This document shows positions 34,604 to 44,220 of a stretch of DNA of 64,000 nucleotides, in pieces. How positions within the stretch are numbered: position 1 is the stretch's first letter; the number at the start of each line of letters is the position of its first letter. The translations under genes were made by a program, and so were the position numbers. Source of the stretch: Cryptomeria japonica (taxonomy: Eukaryota > Streptophyta > Pinopsida > Cupressales > Cupressaceae). The notes below the pieces were generated by a model. That model saw nothing but the letters and a program-made list of their open reading frames with translations. It did not search any database and had not been told where the DNA came from. The DNA is taken from contig NC_081408.1 in NCBI RefSeq assembly GCF_030272615.1, positions 612,710,977-612,774,976 on the forward strand. Direction: 5' to 3'.

Positions 34604-36910
34604 ATGGACCCTTGCAATAAAGAGAAAGTTATTAAAATTAGGAAATGTTTGGATGAAGAGGAACAAAAACAATATGAAGATTTATTGCACGAATTCCCTG
34701 AGATCTTTGCTTGGACATACTCTGACATGCCTGGTATAGATCCTAAGATTGTTACTCATAATACTGTCTTAGTTCCCAATGCTAAGCCCGTGAAACAAAA
34801 GATTCAAAAAATGAATCCTAAGGTGGCTCTGCTTGTTAAGGCTGAGATTGAAAAATTATTGGAGGCTGGATTTATCCGCCCTATTGACTATTCCCCATGG
34901 ATTTCAAACATTGTCGCTGTGGCTAAACCAGACAACAAAATAAGAATGTGTATTGACTTTCGGGATCTAAATAAGGCTTCCTTGAAAGATGATTTCCCTC
35001 TTCCAAACATTGACATGATAGTTGATTCTACGGCAGGACATGCCTTGTTATCCTTCATGGATGGTTTTTCAGGATACAATCAAATTTTCATTAACCCTCA
35101 CGATCAATTCAAAACCGCTTTCACCACTCCTTGGGGTACGTTTTGTTGGATAATGATGCCTTTTGGACTTAAAAACGCCGGTGCAACTTATCAACGAGCG
35201 ATGACCCTTATCTTTCATGATTATATGCATAAGATTTTAGAGGATTATGTTGATGATATTTTAGCCAAATCCTTTCTTCGAATGGATCATGTTAAAATCC
35301 TTCGTCAAATCTTTGAAAGAATTCATAAATATCACATGTGCTTGAATCCCCGAAAATGTGTTTTTGGTGTGGATAGTGGAAAACTATTAGGATTCATAGT
35401 TTCGCATCATGGGATTGAGGTGGACACTAAGAAAATAGATGCTATTGTCAACATGCCACCTCCTAGAAATGTGTCTCAACTTAAAAGCTTACAAGGAAAG
35501 ATTCAAGCCATTCATAGGTTCGTGTCTCAACTTGCGGATCATACCTTTCCTTTTACTCAACTTCTTAAAAAGGATATCACTTTTCAATGGAATGAGGATT
35601 GTCAGCAAGCATTTGAAGATTTAAAAGTGTATTTGGCTAGTCCTCCTATTCTTCAACTGGCCGAACCTTCTAAACCTTTCCTTCTGTATACAGTTGCTTC
35701 CTCTCATGCTCTCGCAGCATTGTTGGCACAACATGATAAAGATGGTAAGGAATGTCCGGTTTACTACATAAGTCATACCTTACTCGATTATGAGACCCGA
35801 TATTCTGCGATAGAAAGACAATGCTTGGCCTTGGTGTTTGCGACTCAGAAATTGAGACATTATCTTTTAAATTCAGAAGTCCACGTCATGGTAAAGTTTG
35901 ATCCTTTGAAGCATCTTTTCTCTAAAACTGATTTATCAGGACGCCTAGCTAAGTGGGTTATGATGTTAACTGAATTTGACCTTAAATTTGTTTCACAAAG
36001 AGCAATTAAAGGACAAGCATTGACCGATCACTTAGTTGAGGCCCCTTCACCTTTCTCCTTTCCTAACCCTGAGTCTTTTCCTGATGACTTCATTCTTTCT
36101 ATAGAGAAAGATGAAACTTGGGAGCTATACTTTGATGGTTCTAAGTGTCGTACGGGATCGTTGGTAGGTGTTGTTCTGATTTCTCCTACAAGGAAATCTA
36201 TTCCCTTATCCTATCGTCTAAATTTCCTATGTACCAATAACATTGCTGAGTATAAGGCTCTTATAGCGGGAATAAAAGCAGCCTTGGCTCTGAACATAAA
36301 ACACATACATATCTATGGAGATTCGCAATTGATTATAAGACAAGTAATAGGAATGTATCAAGCAAAACAAGACAAATTATCACAATATAAAGACCTTGCC
36401 ATCTATTTATTACAAAAATTTGATTCTTATACCATGGAACCTGTTCCTCGAAAAGATAATCGACATGCGGATGCAATGGCATGTGTGGCTTCTCTTGTAT
36501 CTTTAGAGGACCCTGTGGTTGATCTTAAATTTGTTATTCACAACCTTATTTCTCCAGCTATTGTAGACGATTCTATCTTGGTAACATGTTGTAACTTTGT
36601 AGATTCAGATGAATGGTTCTCGCATATCGTAAGATATTTGACTGATGGTACCTTTCCTGATTCCGCTAATAGGAACACTAGGGCTAGAATCCGCAAGCTG
36701 TCTGCTAGATATATCATTCTTTCTAATGTCCTTTACCGAAGGGGTTATGATGGCCTTCTCCTTCGTTGTCTTAACAAATCGGAAATCCTCGTTTCTCTTG
36801 AAGAGGCACATTCAGGTGCCTGTGGGGGGCATTTTGGGGGCAAATCCTTGGTTCATAGATTACTTTACGAAGTGGGTAGAAGCTATTCCCCTTCGCTCTA
36901 CTACTGCTGA
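34604..36910 (+). CDS. Element C reverse transcriptase with two RNase H domains
   Basis: A 768-codon open frame. RT motifs: DFRDLNKASLKDDFPLP, SFMDGFSGYNQI, FCWIMMPFGLKNAGATYQR and the catalytic YVDDILAKS near residue 214, all intact. The first RNase H (LYTVASSHALAALLAQ) has lost its first Asp, as is usual for the native domain in Tat elements. The second, archaeal-like RNase H keeps its acidic residues: ELYFDGSK, NNIAEYKAL, IYGDSQLI, NRHADAMA. The C-terminus reaches the integrase zinc finger (EAHSGACGGHFGG), then falls into a foreign frame and stops at a deletion junction. Confidence 0.93.
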   Translation: MDPCNKEKVIKIRKCLDEEEQKQYEDLLHEFPEIFAWTYSDMPGIDPKIVTHNTVLVPNAKPVKQKIQKMNPKVALLVKAEIEKLLEAGFIRPIDYSPWISNIVAVAKPDNKIRMCIDFRDLNKASLKDDFPLPNIDMIVDSTAGHALLSFMDGFSGYNQIFINPHDQFKTAFTTPWGTFCWIMMPFGLKNAGATYQRAMTLIFHDYMHKILEDYVDDILAKSFLRMDHVKILRQIFERIHKYHMCLNPRKCVFGVDSGKLLGFIVSHHGIEVDTKKIDAIVNMPPPRNVSQLKSLQGKIQAIHRFVSQLADHTFPFTQLLKKDITFQWNEDCQQAFEDLKVYLASPPILQLAEPSKPFLLYTVASSHALAALLAQHDKDGKECPVYYISHTLLDYETRYSAIERQCLALVFATQKLRHYLLNSEVHVMVKFDPLKHLFSKTDLSGRLAKWVMMLTEFDLKFVSQRAIKGQALTDHLVEAPSPFSFPNPESFPDDFILSIEKDETWELYFDGSKCRTGSLVGVVLISPTRKSIPLSYRLNFLCTNNIAEYKALIAGIKAALALNIKHIHIYGDSQLIIRQVIGMYQAKQDKLSQYKDLAIYLLQKFDSYTMEPVPRKDNRHADAMACVASLVSLEDPVVDLKFVIHNLISPAIVDDSILVTCCNFVDSDEWFSHIVRYLTDGTFPDSANRNTRARIRKLSARYIILSNVLYRRGYDGLLLRCLNKSEILVSLEEAHSGACGGHFGGKSLVHRLLYEVGRSYSPSLYYC

Positions 36911-37649
36911 AGTGATTTGTCAATTTCTTCTAGAAAACATCATTTCTCGATTCAGGATACCTTCCACTATAATCTCAGATAATGGGACATCATTTAAGAA
37001 CAAGGATGTGAAGAAATTCCTCGAGAAGTATCATATCAAACATCAATTTTCTACACCATACTATCCTCAGTCAAATGGTCAAGCTGAATCATCCAATAAG
37101 ATAATTGAACAAATTCTTCGCAAAACCGTGAATAAGCATGGTAAGGATTGGAGTAACCAGCTAATCTATGCTCTTTGGGCCTACCGAACGAGTGTACGAA
37201 TTGCTACAGGAACTACTCCTTATAATCTTGTTTATGGTGCTGACGCTATTATGCCCTTAGAGTTAGAGATTCCATCACTTAGGGTTTCTCTCAAAGGTAT
37301 AGTAGATGATGACTCTTATAGAGAACAACGACTTCAACAGCTTGAGATGCTTGATGAACAGCGTATAAATGCTCTTGAGCATATTCAAGTGTATCACAAA
37401 ACTCTACAACGAAGCTATAATGATAAGGTTATTCAACGTTCCTTCTCAGTAGGTGACTTAGTCCTCTATGAGAATCAGTGCAATGTGAATGCCTTACCTG
37501 CAGAAAAGGGAAAATTTAGTCCTAATTGGCTTGGACCATATATCGTTATTGAGGATTATGGATCAGGTGCTTACAAAATAGCGGATGTAGACGGTACGCC
37601 TCTTAAAGAACCTATCAATGCTATGCACTTGCGTAGATATTATGCTTAA
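36841..37649 (+). pseudogene. Element C integrase, N-terminal part deleted
   Basis: From about 36848 the frame gives IDYFTKWVEAIPL, SDNGTSF, YYPQSNGQAESSNKII and LGPYIV (GPY-type C-terminal motif), ending HLRRYYA at a natural TAA. The upstream ORF ends in the HHCC finger at HSGACGGHFGG, so the rest of the finger and the start of the core, including the first catalytic Asp, are missing, and the frame changes at the junction (about 36830-36850). Two of three catalytic acidic residues remain. The part upstream of about 36840 in this frame is not integrase. The protein could not catalyse integration. Confidence 0.88.
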
Positions 37650-38252
37650 TTCTTCATTCTTCATCTATCTTCTTTTCAATTCTTCAACATTGGATAATAT
37701 GTTAGTATCTCCTAATTAGAGCAAAATAGAATTAAATGTTATGGTGTTTAATCTATATTGCTTCGTTCCAGACAAGCGTGTCTTCTTACTTTATAGTTTG
37801 TCTTGAATTCATTTATGTAAATTGTAAAAGATTTACATTTCCATTATGCTAGCATATTATACAGTGTCTTTATGTGTTAAGTAGAATCGTATCATGTTGT
37901 GTTTAAGTTCAAAATTAAATCACATTAGTTATATGATTCTTAGACTTAATGCATATTTCTTCCCTATCATCAATGTAGTACTTGATTAAATATTTTAATT
38001 AAGTCACACATGTATCAATTTAATCATGGAGGATTGAGAAATCAATCACATGGAAATTAAATTCTGAACATACATGTACATTTACCAAATGTATTAGATT
38101 TAATCAAAACAAAATATACATTGTTTTAAGCATTAAAGATAACACATTTGAGGCAAAAGAGAAGCATGTATATATACATATATATATGTGTGGATCGTAT
38201 ACAAATATAGGTCACTGTACATCCAAAATGTGACCTCTCCTACATCATAAAA
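37650..38252. other. Spacer between integrase and antisense gene
   Basis: AT-rich, non-coding, with a TATATACATATATATATG run near 38168-38190. It would hold the 3' end of the sense gag-pol transcript and the terminator region of the antisense gene; no clear poly(A) signal could be singled out. Confidence 0.5.
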
Positions 38253-38640
38253 TCATCTCCTATCCCTAGGGCTAGTGGCTGGAGAGTGTCGACTGGACGC
38301 TCCCTCCTGATCTGGTCGTGAAGGCGTACCCATGGGTGTGTAGCGCGATACAAACCGTGAGTGACTCCGAGAGGAACTCCTACGATCCCTATCCATAAGG
38401 ATCGCACGATAGGTGGTAGCCTCGGCCTGAGCTGCTGCTAGATCTCGCCGCGCCCGCTGAAGGTCCTCTGATAGGACTCTCTCTCTCCCTCCATATGTCT
38501 ACCTGTACTCGGAATGGGGAAAACAAGTCCTCATGCCGACCCGCGTTCCCCTGAGGCCTATAAGCAATCTGTGAGGAACTGGGGATCTGTGCTATCGTGG
38601 AAATGTCTGTCACTGCCTGCTGAATCAGGGAACGCCATTC

Positions 38641-38730
38641 CTGCACATTAGTTGTGGCAGTAGAACAAATTTTTGTTAGTACCATTCTATATCATCAAAA
38701 CATTAATCAATCAATATAAACCTACTATAC
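38641..38730 (-). other. Probable intron 2 of antisense PMD gene
   Basis: Minus strand: the donor is either CAG|GTATAG (38730) or ATA|GTAGGT (38725), and the acceptor is AATGTGCAG at 38641. The GTAGGT choice keeps the exon 3 frame (EWRSLIQQAVTDI) open. It is about 85-90 bp, a typical size for a short plant intron. Confidence 0.55.
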
Positions 38731-40381
38731 CTGGGTCTCCCTCACGCCAGTAGGGATCATGATACGGTAGCATCTGTGACTGGGATCTGCTAGGCTCCCC
38801 TCGCTCGACTAATCTGTGCACGATGGGTGTAGGCTGGACGGTACTAGGAACGGGTCTCCGTATCGCCTCATGTTCCCCCTGTTGGGGAATAAGAGGAGGA
38901 TCCAGAGCTATGGTATTGTCTCCTGAATGGTGGGGAGTTGCATCCGACTCCTCCTCATCATCTCTATCCTCCTCCTCGTCGTCCTCCTTGTCAGCCTCAT
39001 CCTTGTCCTCATCCGCATCCTCACCTGCATCCTCCTCGTCCTCATCTCTATCTGTGTCCTCCTCCTCCTCCTCGGCACTGGGCTGATTGCCTATAGGTGG
39101 ATCAGGATCTCCCGCCTCCTCATGACCCTCTCCCTCCTCTGGCTCCTCTGACCTAGATCCCTGGTCCTCGTCTCAGTCTCCATGTCTCCATGGGCCTGGA
39201 TGGCCTGTCGGATGATCTGGTGGAAAGATAGGACCTGGATATGATCTCATAAACCATGAGATGTACCTGCGCTGTGCTCCAGGCTCTGCAGAGTAATCAG
39301 TGACTACATCCTGATCAGATCCCTCTATATCTGTAGTCTAGATGTCATCTATCGTCGATCTCGCTACTGCTCTAGGTCTGGGAAGGACCCATGAGTGTCG
39401 AGTATAGATGGGCACATCAGCTGGAACACACTGCTCTAGCCCAAACTGCCTCCGTACTCGGTCGAAGTAGAATGGGACTATGATGTGTGAATATCGTCCC
39501 TGCAGTAGGCGGTTCCTCTGTAGACATGCTAACTGTCTCTCCATCCCATCCCATCTATGCATCTGCAGGTAGGGTCTCCACACTGTCACCTCGGCTGTCA
39601 GTCTATCAAAAATCACTCTCCAATATAACAAATCTCCAAATCTCCACTCGCTGGTAAGTGGATAAGCAAACACCCTAGGTCGCTCGCTAGCCGTACTCAG
39701 CGGAAAGCCAACAGGCTTGGTGCATGTGAAGTGCTCTAAAATCCACACCTGCAGAAGTGTGCATGTCATCAAACTGCAACCCTGTCCAAATACATACTCC
39801 TCAAGGTCATGATAGAGATGTGCAAGCATACTCCGACCCCAGGCATACACTCTCTTGTGTCTCTCCATCGCTCTGATACACCATGTGAGACCCCCATGCA
39901 TGTGCGTACCTCGCCCATTAGGGCAGACAGCTAGTGCTATGATGGCGATCATAAGGCGTCTCAGAAGGGGTACCTCCCCTGTAGGATGTAAGAGCCAGCT
40001 GACCATAATGCGACCTCTCGTCTCGCTCGGCATGACTCTCCCTATGCAATACACCTGCTCTCTCTGATGATCCTCCGCTGACCGATCGGTCGCGTATGTA
40101 ACAGTCGCTCCTCTGATAGGAAGACGAAGTATACGGTACACATCCTCGAGTGTAACCGTCAGCTCCCCTACTGGAAGGTGAAAAGTGCATGTGTCAGGAT
40201 CCCATCGCTCCATCAATGCCATCAGCATCGCAGGATGGAACCGAATGGCTGGCATGAGGATCACATACCATAATCCCACAATCGACAATGTGTCTCTCTC
40301 TGCTTGAGTCAGCCGCAGAATCTGATCTCGCAAACTACGAAAAATATGTCCCGCTGTATGCTCTCTCATGTATGGGAGACC

Positions 40382-40775
40382 CTGCAACACAAAAACATAA
40401 CCGTAATCAGTACTCGATCATCAAAATCGCTCATGCAAACTGTCACACATCATATGCCAACCCTGAAACCCCTCGCCAAGCCCTGATTGGGACCATGGTG
40501 CCCTGTCAGGGACCATGGCGCCCTGATTGGGACCATAGCGCCCTGTCAGGGACCATGGCGCCCTGAAGGGACCATGGCGCCCCTGTTAGGGACCATGGCG
40601 CCCTGAAGGGACCATGGCACCCCTGTCAGGGACCATGGCGCCCTGGGGGGACCAGGGCACCCCACAGGGACCATGGCACCCTGGGTGGGCCCCAAGTCAG
40701 CATTCAAGGCCCGCATATGATCACAAAAAAGTGAAAATGCGAAAAAATCAAAAGTCAAATGTTCCGTCAACTCAC
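40382..40775 (-). other. Probable intron 1 of antisense PMD gene, with minisatellite
   Basis: 394 bp with donor GTGAGT and acceptor TTTTTGTGTTGCAG joining exons 1 and 2 in phase 0. The exon 2 frame has no ATG near its 5' end except inside exon sequence, which supports splicing to exon 1. Confidence 0.7.
40481..40690. repeat. GGGACCATGGCGCCCTG minisatellite
   Basis: About ten imperfect copies of a 17-21-bp unit, GGGACCATGGCGCCCTG plus TCA or AA-type spacers, inside intron 1 of the PMD gene. Confidence 0.92.
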
Positions 40776-40935
40776 CTCGTCTAGTGGCTCGTCGTCGATC
40801 ACGGCCTGGCGCAGGATCTCAATCCTCGTGGGACGTTCCGATCGTCGTGAAGGCATGATGATGGCTATGTGGGCTCCGCTGCAATGAATAGTATTCTGAA
40901 ATCAACAAAGTGACAAATGCAAGTGTCACTTTCAA

Positions 40936-40944
40936 GGTATATAC
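40936..40944 (-). promoter_or_regulatory. Possible TATA box of antisense PMD gene
   Basis: Minus strand GTATATACC lies about 80-90 bp upstream of the ATG at 40856. No other promoter evidence. Confidence 0.3.
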
Positions 40945-41423
40945 TTTCATTTGTTTATCTTTACTTTTGAAACCCTAATTTTCCTCTATCATTCATTTTA
41001 TCATAACTTGGGTTTGGGAGATGCGATTTTCGAGCCGTTTGTTGCATTGGAATCGTATTTTCCTTCCCCTACTCTCGGGATGTTCCAAAAAGTGCTCTAA
41101 TGAAGCCTATTTAGTGAAAACCCCTCATCAATACTCTCTTACACAATTTGTCGTAAGTAAACATGCTACCCTGTTTCACCTCCCTAATAAGCAAGTCGAA
41201 ACAGGGGGGGGCATATAGCTACTCATAGATTTCATCACTTTCCTTAGTAAGCATTAGGTGATTTTGTGATCTAACGTGTGTTTTGTAGGGTGCGGTTCCT
41301 AACTATGTACTGCAGATACCGCTGGGGGCTTCGTCCGACAACTTATGGATATATCCTTTTTCAAATAATGTTTACTTTTCTGTACTTTAGCTTGCATATG
41401 CACGTAGTACTCATATGACCACT
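40945..41423. other. Upstream region of PMD gene / pre-PPT region of element C
   Basis: Non-coding. It would serve as promoter for the antisense gene and as 3' UTR for the sense strand. A small plus ORF here (41021-41218) has no family features. Confidence 0.45.
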
Positions 41424-41438
41424 AAAGTGGGGGCTAAA
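41424..41438 (+). other. Polypurine tract of element C
   Basis: AAAGTGGGGGCTAAA immediately before the right LTR. Confidence 0.8.
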
Positions 41439-43105
41439 TGTAGCATCATAAATTGTACGCACTTGCTAGGGTGGTACAATTTCACACCTAGTTTAGCACC
41501 CGCCTTAGTGCATTTTGCATTTGGCATTGCATTTCTCCTTTAGCACTTAATTAATCAAATTAATTAGGTCTAAGGTCCTATTTCATCGTCGTTTGCATCA
41601 TAAAGTTGGGCCCTTTCGCTAAAGTGTGCCCTTTGCATTTTATTCCTCCAATACATCACTCAATCAAAAACCCTAATTAAGTCCTATTTTGAACTTGGGG
41701 GCTTGGTTTTGGGGTCAAAACATCTTGAAATCACCTGTAACTTCGGGATTCTCTCTAAAATCATCATATCCGACGGCCCTGAAAATTTGGTGAAAAGTTG
41801 TCAGGACCGTGGCGCTCGGAGTGCACATGGTCTCGGACATTTTTCCCGAAATTTTGGGAGCACAATCCAATCATAAAATAAAGCTTAACCCCAAGAAATT
41901 GGTAGGATATTCAATCTCTAGGTCAGCCAAAAGACGAAATTACGATCTAGGGTTTCCTACATAAGAGCTCTCTTTCTTCATTTGAAAGGATCCGATTTTT
42001 GTTTTCAGGAACCTCATATGCAACGAAAGAGAAGATCTTTGAAGACTTCAACAACATTCAACATCCTTCTATCAAGCATCTATCAATCTCATTCATCCAT
42101 TTAGGGCTTGGAAGACATTGAAGAACAATAGGAGATTACCGACTGAAGATTGGCTTGTACTCCTCCCTTGAGGGTTGGGTATGATTTCATGTTATTTTCA
42201 TGTCTTTGCATAAGCTTCAATATATCCTTTATTCATGCTTTAGATCACTTTGCATCTTGATTTAGAGCATTTACATTGTCATTTACAAGCAATTAGGGTT
42301 TACTTTCTAGGTTGCTCTAGTTTGCTTTCTTGCATTTTAAGACCTTGCACACACACTAGGTCTGCACACACAATACATTTTACAAAACAACTTGGCTATT
42401 CGTGGAGGTGGAAATCACCGAAGCGGGGGTTTGACTAAGGCAAAACCCTATATAGCTGCCCATCCCATTTTCAGATATCAGTGCAGGTTCAGGACTCGGA
42501 CGACGCCGCAGGATACAGATCTGGAGAGAACAGGTCGAGACAGCACTCTGTATCAAATTGCAGAGCAGAAGACTGGGACAGGGGTGCTGGGCACCCTGGT
42601 CCTGCCAGGACAGGGGCGCTAGGCGCCCTGGTCCCTGGGACAGAGGCGCTGGGCACCCTGGTCCTCCGGACAGACAGCTTTTTCGATAGTTTCCGACAGT
42701 GTTCCAGAGTGCAAAATAGTAGTTTTCGGTGCAGTTTTCGGGACAGAATCAGGATAGTGGCGCCCGCGCCCCCATCCCGAACATTTTCAGTCCAATTTTG
42801 ACTCCAGGTACACATCTGCATTCTTATTTCATCCTTGTATTTACAGCTGTTCATTGTTTAATCTCAATTCTACAATCTTGTTATTAGTTCATATTTGCAT
42901 TTTGGGATTAGGGTTTGAACTTACATCATTTGATCTTCCAATTTCAACAAGGGAATAGAAATCCTAATAGATATCCCATGGCTCTCTCTTTCACAAAAAG
43001 AAGTAGCCAATTGTGCGATATCTCTGGGCTCTTTCGTATTCTGTAATGTGTGTCAAAAGGTAGGATTAGGGCATGTTAACCTAGTCTCGCTTTTTCCCCT
43101 ACACA
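41439..43105 (+). repeat. 3' LTR of element C
   Basis: 1667 bp, the same length as the left LTR, followed by target duplicate GGCTG. Confidence 0.94.
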
Positions 43106-43110
43106 GGCTG

Positions 43111-44220
43111 ATTTGGACTTTGGTTGAAAGGGATTTGATTTTGGTTTAAAGGAGTATGATTTTGGGTGAAAGAGATTTGATTTTGGTTGAATGAATTTTG
43201 ATTTGGACTTTGTTTAAAAAGAGGTTTGATTTTGGTTGAAAGAGGTTTGATTTTGGTCGAAAGAGGTTTAAATGTTGGGTTGGTGTGAATTTTGATTTGG
43301 ACTTTGATTGAATGGGGTTTGATTTTGGTTGAAAGGGGTTTGATTTTGGTTGAAAGAGGTACTTTGAATGTCGGGTTGATATGATTGGTATGATTGATAT
43401 GTTGGGTTGAAAGAAGGTTGAATGTTGGGTTGATGTGATTGTTATGTTTGATATGTTAGGCTGGAAGAAGGTTCACATGACTCTAATGTTGGTTGAACTA
43501 AGGTAGGAATGATTTTCTTGAAGAATGAAGGTTGGTGTGTTTGAATGGTCTCACAAGAAGAAGAAGGTTGGCATGATAATGTTTCCCTCACGATTATCAC
43601 TTCTCCCATCATTTTTTCTAACCAATCCCTATGGTTGTTAGGACTAGTCATGTCTCTCATTTGTTGTTGCAAAGTCTTGATTTGTTGAGCCAAAATTTAT
43701 ATGGATGGTGATGGAATAGGAATGGAAGGGATGAATTTTTCACCTTCCCTATGAAATGCATAACACCAGTCCATGATGTTTGCTTGATTGGTTTGGACCT
43801 AGGATCACAACATGTAAGATGTTTTCTCCATTTCTAGAATGTTGCAATGTTTAATTGATTTGTTGATCTTGACAAGCTTGTTTGATGCAGGGTTTTGATC
43901 TTGTTGATATTGAAACTTGACTTTGTTGAGGGTTTTGATCTTGCTGATGTTGAAACTTGACTTTGTTGGGGGATTTGATCTTGTTGATGTTGATATTGCA
44001 AATACATAGTAGTCAACAAAGAAAACAATTTAAACTAAGCAAGGAGAGCACTTTTTTAAAGGACTTTTTCAAATCCTCATGAATGTTGAGATCTTTTTCA
44101 AGACCCCATTTTTTTTCAATAGTATTTTGGCAATTCGATAGCACATCAAGCAAAATCTCCTAAAGACAAAAGGTCACAAGTATTACCACAACCCACATCT
44201 TGATACGCCATCAACTCAAA
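43111..44220 (-). other. Right flank of C: Gln/Ser-rich ORF remnants and a GATTTTGG repeat
   Basis: 43120-43420 holds many copies of TTTGATTTTGGTTGAAAG-type sequence (irregular tandem repeat). Minus ORFs 43442-43693 (MAQQIKTLQQQMRDMTSPNN) and 43834-44028 (QYQHQQDQIPQQSQVSTSAR) resemble in composition the ORF left of C. They are probably parts of one disrupted low-complexity ORF of unknown identity. Confidence 0.35.

Larger units (their letters stand above)
38253..40856 (-). pseudogene. Antisense PMD (plant mobile domain, aminotransferase-like) gene inside element C
   Basis: Three probable exons on the strand opposite gag-pol. Exon 1 (40856-40776) encodes 27 aa starting MPSRRSERPTRIEI and ends at donor GTGAGT. 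Exon 2 (40381-about 38731) follows acceptor TTGTGTTGCAG in phase 0, giving GLPYMREHTAGHIF. The PMD signatures are FHPAMLMALMERWDPDTCTF, HLPVGELTVTLEDVYRILRL and WSYLLHP-like sequence further on. It then has an acidic Glu/Asp tract (plus 38940-39090). Exon 3 (38640-38253) carries a coiled-coil (EDLQRARRDLAAAQAEA) and an Arg/Ser tail. TAG at 39338-39340 and TGA at 39173-39175 interrupt it, and one GA dinucleotide is lost in the exon 3 GAGAGA run. PMD proteins such as MAIN/MAIL1 act in plant silencing and genome stability; the role here is unknown. Confidence 0.8.
30488..43105 (+). mobile_element. Element C: Tat-lineage Ty3/gypsy retrotransposon with antisense PMD gene
   Basis: Two 1667-bp LTRs (30488-32154, 41439-43105) start TGTAGC and end CCTACACA. 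The target duplication GGCTG is perfect (30483-30487, 43106-43110). A PBS follows the left LTR and a purine tract precedes the right one. Pol order is protease, RT, RNase H, a second RNase H, integrase: gypsy order with the dual RNase H typical of the Tat lineage. The capsid/zinc-knuckle part of gag and the N-terminal half of integrase are missing. Between integrase and the 3' LTR is a 2.6-kb antisense gene. LTR divergence looks like a few percent. Confidence 0.96.

Noticed and set aside
38823-39151. Ser/Leu-rich plus-strand ORFs
   Set aside because: Antisense of the acidic Glu/Asp tract of the PMD gene.
40481-40690. Short regular repeat that could suggest a CRISPR-like array
   Set aside because: Repeats of 17-21 bp with trivial spacers: a minisatellite in an intron.
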